Positions 50,939-59,122 of a stretch of DNA of 64,000 nt are shown here, piece after piece; positions within the stretch are counted from its first letter, which is position 1, and the number at the start of each line of letters is the position of its first letter. This DNA comes from an uncultured bacterium (GTDB lineage: Bacteria; Cyanobacteriota; Vampirovibrionia; Gastranaerophilales; Gastranaerophilaceae): the NCBI GenBank assembly GCA_905215335.1, contig CAJMPQ010000003.1:1-64000 (forward strand), in the 5' to 3' direction. The notes beneath the pieces are model-generated. The model was not told where the DNA came from. It saw only the letters and a program-made list of their open reading frames with translations, and searched no databases. The position numbers and the translations under genes were made by a program.

Positions 50939-51825
50939 GTATTAATTTTAAAATAGATAAAGATAAATGTATTCACTGTGGAAAATGTTCTGAAGACTGT
51001 GTTTCTGGAATTATAAAACTAAACGCTGATAAACTCCCAACAATATCAGCACAAGACGAATCTCGTTGTATAAAATGCCAACATTGTCTTGCTGTTTGCC
51101 CAGTGGGCGCAATCTCAATACTAGATAAAGACCCTAATAATTCAAATCTTTGTAATAATTTCCCTAGTGATGAGCAATTATTAAACCTTATTCAATCTAG
51201 AAAAAGTTTTAGAAATTATAAAAAAGAAAATCTTTCACAAGAAACTATTCAAAAATTAAAAGACATGATAAAATTTGCACCAACAGGATGCAACAACCAT
51301 AATTTACATGTTTCAATAATTGATAATGTCGAAGTTATGGACAGATTCAGAAACAGAACCAACAACACAGTAAAAAAATTATTCTTATCTACTAATTTAA
51401 GTAGCTTTATGAATAAATTTTCTAAATACAAAGATGCATTTCTTAATGGTGAAGATGTTATATTCAGAAATGCACCACACATGCTGGTAATTTCATCACC
51501 TATCAACGCACCTTGTGCCAATGAAGACCCCATTATTGCAATGAGCTATTTTGAACTATATGCTCAAAGCTTAGGAGTTGGAACCCTATGGTGTGGCTTC
51601 GCTCAAATTTGTTTAAAATTATTCCCAGAGCTATGCGAATTTTTAGAAATACCAGATGGATATAAACCAGTATATGTAATGCTATTTGGACCAACAAATA
51701 CTAAATATACAAGAACAACTCAACCTGAAGAATATAAAATTACGACAGTAAAAGGCGAAAAACCTATAGACAACCTTTCTATAACTAAAAAACTAAAGCG
51801 TTATTTTTGGAACACGATTAGATAA
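50935..51825 (+). CDS. Nitroreductase with N-terminal 2[4Fe-4S] ferredoxin domain
   Basis: The 296-residue protein has two cluster motifs, CIHCGKCSEDC and CIKCQHCLAVCPVGAI (residues about 13-62). A nitroreductase fold follows: LIQSRKSFRNYKKENLS (FMN phosphate-binding Arg/Ser), FAPTGCNNHNLHVSII, NAPHMLVISSP, YFELYAQSLGVGTLWCGF and VMLFGPTNTKYTRT. Ferredoxin-type nitroreductases occur widely in anaerobes. The start overlaps the DUF4234-like gene. A terminator follows. Confidence 0.92.
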   Translation: MSINFKIDKDKCIHCGKCSEDCVSGIIKLNADKLPTISAQDESRCIKCQHCLAVCPVGAISILDKDPNNSNLCNNFPSDEQLLNLIQSRKSFRNYKKENLSQETIQKLKDMIKFAPTGCNNHNLHVSIIDNVEVMDRFRNRTNNTVKKLFLSTNLSSFMNKFSKYKDAFLNGEDVIFRNAPHMLVISSPINAPCANEDPIIAMSYFELYAQSLGVGTLWCGFAQICLKLFPELCEFLEIPDGYKPVYVMLFGPTNTKYTRTTQPEEYKITTVKGEKPIDNLSITKKLKRYFWNTIR

Positions 51826-51844
51826 AATAATAAAATATTTATAT

Positions 51845-51878
51845 AAAAAGACGGAATTAAATCTTTCCGTCTTTTTTA
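51845..51878 (+). terminator. Terminator after the nitroreductase gene
   Basis: The stem AAAAAGACGGAA / TTCCGTCTTTTT, loop of 7-8 nt, ending in T residues. Confidence 0.9.
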
Positions 51879-51911
51879 TTATCTGTAAATATCAAAATAT
51901 TACTAACGCAA

Positions 51912-52334
51912 TCATTCGGCCTTTTTAACTCTAAATGCAAAATACTTAAATAAAACATAAGTAACAACTGAAACTAAAAAGATTGAAATAAACTGGGACA
52001 CATATACATTCTTTATTGCAAATCTAACCAACAATTCCAAAATAATTACATTTAGGAAATAACTTACAGCCCAAGTTGAACAACATTTCAAATATTCTTT
52101 TAAATAATTACCTTTGGTACAAAATACAAAAAACTTTTGATTAAAATACGAAAAGACTGAAGAAATAACCCATTGCAGAGTTACACAGATTTGATAATGT
52201 TCCTGTCCAAGCAAATATAGAGCAAGCGCAAATATCACATAAGAAATAGCAGCATTCACACCACCTATAAATAAAAACCTAATTTTGTCAGGTATCTTAC
52301 ACCAATTTGCATATAATAATTTTAAAACTTTCAT
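51912..52334 (-). CDS. GtrA-family membrane protein
   Basis: The 140-residue protein has four membrane helices and the GtrA pattern: IRFLFIGGVNAAISYVIFALALYLLG, WVISSVFSYFNQKFFVF and a closing VVTYVLFKYFAFR. GtrA-like proteins assist in flipping polyprenyl-linked sugars or decorating surface polysaccharide. It stands alone between terminators, divergent in role from the adjacent efflux operon. Confidence 0.88.
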   Translation of the reverse strand: MKVLKLLYANWCKIPDKIRFLFIGGVNAAISYVIFALALYLLGQEHYQICVTLQWVISSVFSYFNQKFFVFCTKGNYLKEYLKCCSTWAVSYFLNVIILELLVRFAIKNVYVSQFISIFLVSVVTYVLFKYFAFRVKKAE

Positions 52335-52357
52335 AATCTAAGTTTACCACTTACACA

Positions 52358-52391
52358 TAAAAAGAAAACCCTCAACTATATTGAGGGTTTC
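52358..52391 (-). terminator. Terminator after the efflux operon
   Basis: On the minus strand GAAACCCTCAA-TATAG-TTGAGGGTTTTC followed by TTTTTATG, about 30 bp past the tolC-like stop. Confidence 0.9.
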
Positions 52392-52422
52392 AAAGAACAA
52401 AAAGTATATACAAGACTCAACA

Positions 52423-54036
52423 TTATAATTCTCTATCTGATTCTTTTATTGGAGCACCAATAACTCTTTCTAATTCTGCAGCGTTAATATTATATTGAAG
52501 TAGAGTTGAATAATAATCTAATTGAGCATTTAAATATGTATTTTCAGAATCTTTTACTACGATAGAATCTTCTAAACCAACTTGGTAACGTCTAAATGCT
52601 TGATATTGTTGTTCCTTTGCTTGTTGTAGAGCTAATTTAGATACTCCAATTCCATCATGAGAATTTAAAAGATTTATATACGCACTCTTAACTTCTAAAT
52701 AAACATCTTGTCTTGCTTGTTCATAATCTGCTACATATTTTTTGTAAGTTGCAGTTGCTTCATCAACTTGTTTTTTCAATAACATCAAATTCAAAGCTGA
52801 ATATTGTAATTGAACACCAAATTGATATCCATAATCAGAGTTTATTTGTCTTCCGCCATATTGGTAAGAACCAAAAGCTCCAATATCAGGTGTAAAAGCA
52901 CGTTTTGCACTTCTTACATTTAACTCTGCAGCATCCATTCTTTTCTTAGCTGCTAACAAAGATGGTCTTGATAATTCAGCAGCCTTAATTAAATCTGGGA
53001 AATTAACTTCATATTCTTTTGTATTTAAGCCATCTTTCAACACAACTTCTGCCAACTCAGGAATACCAACAGCATTAGCAAGTTCAACTGAGGCTAATTC
53101 TAATGTATTTTTAGCTTTGATTAAATTTAATTTAGCCTTGCCTAAGTTATATTCAGCATAAGTTACATCAATTTTAGCTTTTTTACCAATTTCATAATAA
53201 GCTCTTGCTTGCTTTAATTGCAATTCAAAATCTTTAACAGTTTCTTCATAAACAGACTTTTGAATTTTTGCAAAAACCATATTATAATAAGCAACTTTAA
53301 CATTATAAATAACTGTTTCAATAGTTGTTTCCGCATCAAATCTTGAAGATTCATAAGTACGTTTTGCTGAATCAGCCATTGCTTTTGTTTTACCGAAGTC
53401 AAACAATAACATATTGGCAGAAATAGTTGGAACATAAAACATATTATATTTTTGAACCATCATTCTGGAAAAACTATTTCCCATAGTCATCATCATATCG
53501 TTACGAGAATAACTAACACCCGCAGTTAATGTTGGAAAATAATTTGACCATGCTTGTCCAACTCTAGATTTATAAATATCCGCATTACTAATAGCAGATG
53601 TAATTGCTGGATGATGTGTAATTGCTAGTTTTATACAATCAACTAAACTTACTTCACCATTCATATCTGCATATTCAATTTGACTGTTAATCACAGGGAA
53701 TTTTGTTTCATACATACCTTCAGCTTCAACAGAAGATTTCTTCTTAGTATTTTCATTCAGCTTTAATTTTTTTATCTCTGTTTTATGATTAACTTTTACA
53801 TTTTCAGGTTCAATAATTTGAACTTTATCTTTCTTATCTTTTGATTTTTTCTTAGATTTATCCCCTTTAGCAATCAAATTATCTTGCACTGCCACTTCGT
53901 TCGAAGGTTCCACAGCTTGAACCTCTGTATTTGTTTGAACTTTTTGGTCCTTTTTAAATAACCCTTTTGCGACAGAGATATTTGATCCGATTGCTAAAAC
54001 AGAAGCTATTAAAATTACATTCAATATCTTTTTCAT
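52423..54036 (-). CDS. TolC-family outer membrane efflux protein
   Basis: The 537-residue protein has a signal peptide (MKKILNVILIASVLAIGSNISVAKG) and a Lys-rich linker of about 90 residues. A TolC-type outer membrane factor with its internal repeat follows: VSLVDCIKLAITHHPAI, GVSYSRNDMM, YNLGKAKLNLIKAKNTLELASVELANAVG, then LSRPSLLAAKKRMDAAE, FGSYQYGG and RYQVGLEDSIVVKDSENTYLNAQLDYY. It forms the outer membrane channel for the RND pump upstream, sharing 1 bp with it. The organism must therefore have an outer membrane. Confidence 0.94.
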   Translation of the reverse strand: MKKILNVILIASVLAIGSNISVAKGLFKKDQKVQTNTEVQAVEPSNEVAVQDNLIAKGDKSKKKSKDKKDKVQIIEPENVKVNHKTEIKKLKLNENTKKKSSVEAEGMYETKFPVINSQIEYADMNGEVSLVDCIKLAITHHPAITSAISNADIYKSRVGQAWSNYFPTLTAGVSYSRNDMMMTMGNSFSRMMVQKYNMFYVPTISANMLLFDFGKTKAMADSAKRTYESSRFDAETTIETVIYNVKVAYYNMVFAKIQKSVYEETVKDFELQLKQARAYYEIGKKAKIDVTYAEYNLGKAKLNLIKAKNTLELASVELANAVGIPELAEVVLKDGLNTKEYEVNFPDLIKAAELSRPSLLAAKKRMDAAELNVRSAKRAFTPDIGAFGSYQYGGRQINSDYGYQFGVQLQYSALNLMLLKKQVDEATATYKKYVADYEQARQDVYLEVKSAYINLLNSHDGIGVSKLALQQAKEQQYQAFRRYQVGLEDSIVVKDSENTYLNAQLDYYSTLLQYNINAAELERVIGAPIKESDREL

Positions 54037-57000
54037 TATTCTTCTATCTCCAAATCTTTATCTGTTATTTCCTTTTTAGGGAATTTATCAACAAATTCTT
54101 GAACAATTACATAGAACGCAGGAGTTAAAACTGCACCCAATGTACAAGCGGCAACCATACCACCAAATACAGTAGAACCTACTGAGATTCTTGAATTAGC
54201 ACCAGCACCTGATGCAAAGATCATTGGTAATACCCCAATAATAAATGCTAATTCAGTCATCATAATTGCTCTAAATCTTAACTTAGCAGCTTTAATTGCT
54301 GCATCTTTAACTGTTAAACCGTTCTTTTCATGTTCTTCTTTTGCAAACTCTACAATCAAGATAGATTGTTTAGCAGCTAAACCAATCAATGTAATCATAC
54401 CTACTTGTGAATAAATATCGAATGATTGGTTAATCATCATCTGGAATATCAAAGCTCCCAATGCAGCAATTGGAGAAACCAACAATACTGCAACCGGAAT
54501 TGTATAACTTTCATACAATGCAACCAAGAATAAGTATACAAAGATCAAAGCCATTGTAATAATCATAGCTGTTTGACCAGAAGCCTCTCTTTCTTGAGCA
54601 GAAGTACCAGACCAGTCAAAAGTCATATCAGCTGGTAAAACATCTTTTGCAACTTGTTCCATTGCATTCATAGCATCACCAGAACTTTTTCCAGGAGCTT
54701 GTTGACCTTGAATTTGTACTGATTCATATTGGTTATAACGAGAAATTGAAGCTGTACCTACTGTCTGACGTAAAGTTACCATAGACAATACTGGAACTTG
54801 AACTCCATTATTATTTTTTACATAAATTCCTGATAAATCAGTTGCTTTATTACGAAATCTACTTTCTGCTTGAATTTGAACTTTAAATACACGACCGTAT
54901 TTATTAAAGTCATTTACATAATATGTACCTAACATTGATGATAATGTTGAATATAATTCTTGTAAATCAACATTTTGAGCCAAAGCTTTAGCATAATCAA
55001 TATCAACAATATATTGAGGAACATTTGCTTGGAATGAAGTATAAACATTTGATAATGTTGGATTCTGATTTGCAGCAGCTATCAATTTGTTTGCCCAAGA
55101 TTCCAAGTCCTGAGCTGTGTATTCACCTTTTGATAACATTTGGAATTCAAAACCACCCATCATACTCATACCCATAATAGCGGGAGGTGAAAAACTTTGA
55201 ATTGAAGCTTCTTTAATATTTGCTGCAACTCCTCTTATTCTTGCCAATATTGCAGTATGAGATAAATCTGTAGGACGACCTTGTATTTTTCTTACAACAG
55301 CATCCCAAGGCCATACTTTTCTTTCACTATAATCTTTTAATCTAATAATAACAGTTGCAGTATTTGTAGCTCCATCACCACCAAATACCATTACTTTTGT
55401 TGGATCAATACCTTCAAAATCTTTTATTTGATCTACAAAATTTCTAGCTACACTCTCTGTTCTAGATAATGACGCACCATCAGGCAATGTGATACTTGCC
55501 AATAATACACCTTGATCTTCATCTGGAATAAAACCTGTAGATATTGTTTTAAATGAGATTAGTGTAAGTGCTAAAATTGCAACATAAAAGATTACAAGTA
55601 ATTTCTTATCATAAACGAATTTCTTTACATAATCCATATAGAAATCTTCAACCTTATCAAACATATGGTTAAAATCTTCTACTATTTTTAAAGTTTTCTT
55701 AGAAATACGTTTTTTAATATGTTCAATATGCAATTGAAGTGGTGACAAGTTTTGTCCATCATTTTTCTTTTCATTTTCATGACCTAAGAAATGAGAACAC
55801 ATTGCCGGTGATAATGTTAATGCACAAACTGCAGAAATCGCAATTGAAACAGCAATACATACAGCAAACTGTTTATACATTACACCAGTCATACCACCCA
55901 TAAATACAATTGGAACGAATACAGCCATCAATACCATTGCCATAGCAACCAATGCAAAACCAACTTCTTCCATTGTAATCTGAGTAGCCATAATTGCAGA
56001 TTTACCATCTTCAATATGTCTTTTAACGTTTTCAATAACTACAATAGCATCATCAACAACTACCCCTACAGCCAGAACTAAGGCAAATAATGTTAATAAG
56101 TTAATTGACATACCCAACGCCTTTAACGCTGCAAATGTACCAATTAACGAAACTGGAATTGTTGCACAAGGTACCAATGTAGCCATTCCATCGCCTAAGA
56201 ATAAATATATGATTAATACAACGATTAAAGCTGTTAATAAAATAGTAAACTCAACTTCTTTCATTGATTCGTGAATATAATCTGCATCGTCTTTTAAGGT
56301 AAGAATTTTAATACCATTAGACATTTTTGAATTTAACTCATCAATTTTCTTATGAACAGCTTTTGATAAGTTAATAACGTTTGCATCAGGCAATTGTGAA
56401 ACCATAATAACTGCTGATGGCTTACCATTAACCAACCCTAAACTTGAATATGATTCAGCTCCAAGTTCAACTCTTGCAATATCTTTAATTTTTACATTAG
56501 AGCCATCCATATTAGAACGAATTATAATATTTTCAAATTCTTCAACATCTACAAGACGACCTTTTGTTTTTAAAGTAAATTGAAGAGCTTGTGCATCATC
56601 AGTAGGTAATTGTCCAAGAGCACCTGCTGTAACTTGTGTATTTTGAGCCGAAATAGCTGCTCTAACTTCACTTGTTGAAATATTTAAACCAGCCATTTTT
56701 TGAGGATCTAACCATATTCTCATTGAATAATTACCGGCACCATATACGTTTACATCGGCAACGCCTTCAACACGTTTTAACTCATCTTTAATATATATAG
56801 AACCGTAGTTAGTTAAATCTAATTGAGACCAATTTCCAGATTCCGGATATAAGGTTAAAATTACAGCACCAGAACCTGAAGATCTAGAAATCGCAGTTAC
56901 ACCTGTTCTTTGAACATCTTCAGGTAATTGAGATTGAACTTGTTGAATTCTGTTTTGTACATTCATCAAGTTTACGTTTTTATCTGTACCAACCTTAAAA

Positions 57001-57299
57001 TATATTGTTAGAGAATAACTTCCGTCATAAGAAGTAGAGGACATATAAGACATGTTCTCTACACCATTCAATTTGTTTTCTAATACTGTAGCAACTGAAG
57101 ATTCAATAACTTCAGCACTAGCACCTTGATAAGATGCCGATACACGCACTTGAGGAGGTGTAACATCCGGATAACTTTCTTGTTTTAATGTAATCATAGA
57201 TATAAAACCCATAATTACAATACAAATAGATATTACAAGTGCAAATCTAGGTTTTCTTATAAAGAAGAATAATTTATCTCTATCAAATATCTTTTTCAT
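54036..57299 (-). CDS. RND-family (AcrB/HAE1-like) efflux transporter
   Basis: The 1087-residue protein has the RND layout: an N-terminal helix (FALVISICIVIMGFISMI) and TLKQESYPDVTPPQVRVSASYQGASAEVIESSV. Large periplasmic loops and two sets of membrane helices follow. TM4 carries the proton-relay DD in LALVLAVGVVVDDAIVVIENVKRHIEDG. Other blocks are GFIPDEDQG, TMALIFVYLFLVALYESYT and GLAAKQSILIVEFAKEEHEKNG. Substrates are probably hydrophobic toxic compounds such as bile salts. It overlaps tolC and the membrane fusion protein gene by 1 bp each. Confidence 0.96.
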   Translation of the reverse strand: MKKIFDRDKLFFFIRKPRFALVISICIVIMGFISMITLKQESYPDVTPPQVRVSASYQGASAEVIESSVATVLENKLNGVENMSYMSSTSYDGSYSLTIYFKVGTDKNVNLMNVQNRIQQVQSQLPEDVQRTGVTAISRSSGSGAVILTLYPESGNWSQLDLTNYGSIYIKDELKRVEGVADVNVYGAGNYSMRIWLDPQKMAGLNISTSEVRAAISAQNTQVTAGALGQLPTDDAQALQFTLKTKGRLVDVEEFENIIIRSNMDGSNVKIKDIARVELGAESYSSLGLVNGKPSAVIMVSQLPDANVINLSKAVHKKIDELNSKMSNGIKILTLKDDADYIHESMKEVEFTILLTALIVVLIIYLFLGDGMATLVPCATIPVSLIGTFAALKALGMSINLLTLFALVLAVGVVVDDAIVVIENVKRHIEDGKSAIMATQITMEEVGFALVAMAMVLMAVFVPIVFMGGMTGVMYKQFAVCIAVSIAISAVCALTLSPAMCSHFLGHENEKKNDGQNLSPLQLHIEHIKKRISKKTLKIVEDFNHMFDKVEDFYMDYVKKFVYDKKLLVIFYVAILALTLISFKTISTGFIPDEDQGVLLASITLPDGASLSRTESVARNFVDQIKDFEGIDPTKVMVFGGDGATNTATVIIRLKDYSERKVWPWDAVVRKIQGRPTDLSHTAILARIRGVAANIKEASIQSFSPPAIMGMSMMGGFEFQMLSKGEYTAQDLESWANKLIAAANQNPTLSNVYTSFQANVPQYIVDIDYAKALAQNVDLQELYSTLSSMLGTYYVNDFNKYGRVFKVQIQAESRFRNKATDLSGIYVKNNNGVQVPVLSMVTLRQTVGTASISRYNQYESVQIQGQQAPGKSSGDAMNAMEQVAKDVLPADMTFDWSGTSAQEREASGQTAMIITMALIFVYLFLVALYESYTIPVAVLLVSPIAALGALIFQMMINQSFDIYSQVGMITLIGLAAKQSILIVEFAKEEHEKNGLTVKDAAIKAAKLRFRAIMMTELAFIIGVLPMIFASGAGANSRISVGSTVFGGMVAACTLGAVLTPAFYVIVQEFVDKFPKKEITDKDLEIEE

Positions 57300-58468
57300 T
57301 ATTTTTTACCTGTTTTTTCCTTTTTAGCATATGTGTCAGCATCTAATATTTTAACTTTTTGACCTGCAGTTGTAATATTTTGAATACCTGCAACTACAAT
57401 ATTATCTTTTGTTGTTAATCCACTATCTACAATCCAGTTATTATTTACTGCATCTGATACCTTAATATCTTTTCGCACAGATTTGTTATTTTCTACAGTC
57501 CATACATAATAACCACTCATTGCATCACCTTTTGTACATGATTGTGGAATTGTCATAAATGAAACTTTCTTAGGTGCAATCAATGTAACCTTCATATAAT
57601 CCCCTGGTACCAACCAACCCTTTGGATTTTCAAAAGTTGCTCTCATTTGAACAGAACCAGAGTTTTGATCTACTTTATTATCTACAAAATTGATTTTACC
57701 AATTTTGCCATATTCTAAACCATTTTCGAATTGAACTTTAACTTGAACATCTTTAAATTTATCACTAGCTCTTAATAATTTTACGAAATCTTGGCTTCTT
57801 AAACTGAATGATACATATACAGGATCTGTACTTGAAATATTAACTAATGGTCCTGATGTTGCAGTAACATAGTTACCTTCTGTTATATTAACTTTACCAA
57901 TCCTACCATCAATCGGAGATTCAATTGATGTATAGCCTAAATTAACTTTTGCAAGCTCTAATTTTTGTCTTGCTGCATCTAATAATGCTTTATTTTGGTT
58001 TCTTGTAGCCAAACTTTGGTCTACATCAGAATGACTGATTAAATCTTCCTTAATCAACGCATTTGCTCTGTTTAATTCTTGTTGAGCATTCTTCAACAAT
58101 GCACTATATTGATTAACTGAAGCTTGTGAATTATTAACTTCAATTTGATATTCTCTTGGATCAATTTGGAATAACAACTGACCTTTTTTTACAAAATCGC
58201 CTTCTTTAAAATATTTTTTATCTAAAAATCCAGAAACTCTGGCAATTACATCAATAGAATACTGAGCCTCAACTCTTCCTGTTGATTCTGCAGATATAAA
58301 AACTTCTTCATTGTGTGGAGTATCTATAACAACCTCTTTCGGACGCATCATAGCCTGACGTTGTATAAATCCCATCACAGTACCTGCGACTTTGTTATAA
58401 ATAATAGGGACAATAATTACTAATAATACAACTATTGCCATACGTTTTCTTGTCATTTTAATTTTCAT
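57299..58468 (-). CDS. RND periplasmic adaptor (membrane fusion protein, AcrA-like)
   Basis: The ~389-residue protein starts with one membrane anchor (IVVLLVIIVPIIYNKVAG). It has the biotinyl-lipoyl halves (VSGFLDKKYFKEGDFVKKGQLLFQID and YTSIESPIDGRIGKVNITEGNYV) around a helical hairpin. Beta-barrel and membrane-proximal domains follow (VYVSFSLRSQDF, DNKVDQNSGSVQMRATFENPKGWLVPGDYMKVTL). No lipobox Cys, so it is helix-anchored. ATG 58468 is chosen with GGAGAG just upstream; the TTG at 58480 is part of that site. Confidence 0.94.
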   Translation of the reverse strand: MKIKMTRKRMAIVVLLVIIVPIIYNKVAGTVMGFIQRQAMMRPKEVVIDTPHNEEVFISAESTGRVEAQYSIDVIARVSGFLDKKYFKEGDFVKKGQLLFQIDPREYQIEVNNSQASVNQYSALLKNAQQELNRANALIKEDLISHSDVDQSLATRNQNKALLDAARQKLELAKVNLGYTSIESPIDGRIGKVNITEGNYVTATSGPLVNISSTDPVYVSFSLRSQDFVKLLRASDKFKDVQVKVQFENGLEYGKIGKINFVDNKVDQNSGSVQMRATFENPKGWLVPGDYMKVTLIAPKKVSFMTIPQSCTKGDAMSGYYVWTVENNKSVRKDIKVSDAVNNNWIVDSGLTTKDNIVVAGIQNITTAGQKVKILDADTYAKKEKTGKK

Positions 58469-58516
58469 ACATCTCTCCAATTATCAAATACTTCAAAGGT
58501 AGAATTTTCTACCCTG

Positions 58517-58546
58517 ATAATATAATAATATCGAATTAAGTGTCAA
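58517..58546 (-). promoter_or_regulatory. Promoter of the RND efflux operon
   Basis: On the minus strand a consensus TTGACA (58541-58546) is followed 18 nt later by TATTAT (58517-58522), or 16 nt later by TATATT (58519-58524), about 50 bp before the adaptor start. Confidence 0.7.
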
Positions 58547-58554
58547 TCCAATAG

Positions 58555-58592
58555 TTGCAATTATACTCCATATATAGTACAATTAATTGTAC
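58555..58592 (+). promoter_or_regulatory. marR promoter with overlapping 16-bp palindromic operator
   Basis: TTGCAA (58555-58560), a 17-nt spacer and TACAAT (58578-58583) form the promoter. The perfect palindrome GTACAATTAATTGTAC (58577-58592) covers the -10 box and the expected start site. That is the typical position for autorepression by a MarR-family dimer. Confidence 0.7.
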
Positions 58593-58612
58593 GGGTTTCA
58601 AAGGATACGGGT

Positions 58613-59092
58613 ATGATTGAAGAATTTGAAAAATTTAAAGAATTACAAAAGAATATATCATATCAAATAGATTACACTGCAAACTTTAATCGCTCTTTTA
58701 GAAGAGAATTTCAAATGCAATATATCAGCAAAGAGATTACACCTGATGAATTTGCAATTCTTTATGCATTACATTTCGTTCCTGATATATCTCAGTCTGA
58801 ACTTGCTAAGCTTTTATTTAAAGGTAAAGCTCACGTTGGTAAAATCCTTAATGAAATGGAAATTCGAGGATTAATTAAAAGAATTGCGGATACTAGAGAT
58901 AATATAATTATCAAACGTAATGAAATGACCCCAGCTGGAAAAGAACTGTTTGCAAAAGGTCATAAAGAATTTGACAGAATTAAAGAAGAAATGCAAAAAG
59001 AATTTACAGACGAAGATAGAAAAAAATTTATTGAATATCTAAAAAAATTCAGAAAAGTTTTAAATTCAATGGTTGATGTGAAATTAAAATAA
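58613..59092 (+). CDS. MarR-family transcriptional regulator
   Basis: The 159-residue protein has the MarR winged-helix pattern: ITPDEFAILYALHFVPDISQSELAKLLFKGKAHVGKILNEMEIRGLIKRIADTRD-type recognition region, wing and NEMTPAGKELF. N- and C-terminal dimerisation helices flank it. It is divergent from the RND operon with a palindrome between, so it is probably the local repressor, released by a pump substrate. AAAGGA lies 8 nt before ATG. Confidence 0.93.
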   Translation: MIEEFEKFKELQKNISYQIDYTANFNRSFRREFQMQYISKEITPDEFAILYALHFVPDISQSELAKLLFKGKAHVGKILNEMEIRGLIKRIADTRDNIIIKRNEMTPAGKELFAKGHKEFDRIKEEMQKEFTDEDRKKFIEYLKKFRKVLNSMVDVKLK

Positions 59093-59122
59093 AAAGAGGT
59101 ACTAATAAGTACCTCTTTTTTA
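59091..59122. terminator. Bidirectional terminator between marR and the 59123 gene
   Basis: A 13-bp stem AAAAAGAGGTACT-AATA-AGTACCTCTTTTT with A and T tracts on both sides, filling the convergent gap. Confidence 0.9.
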
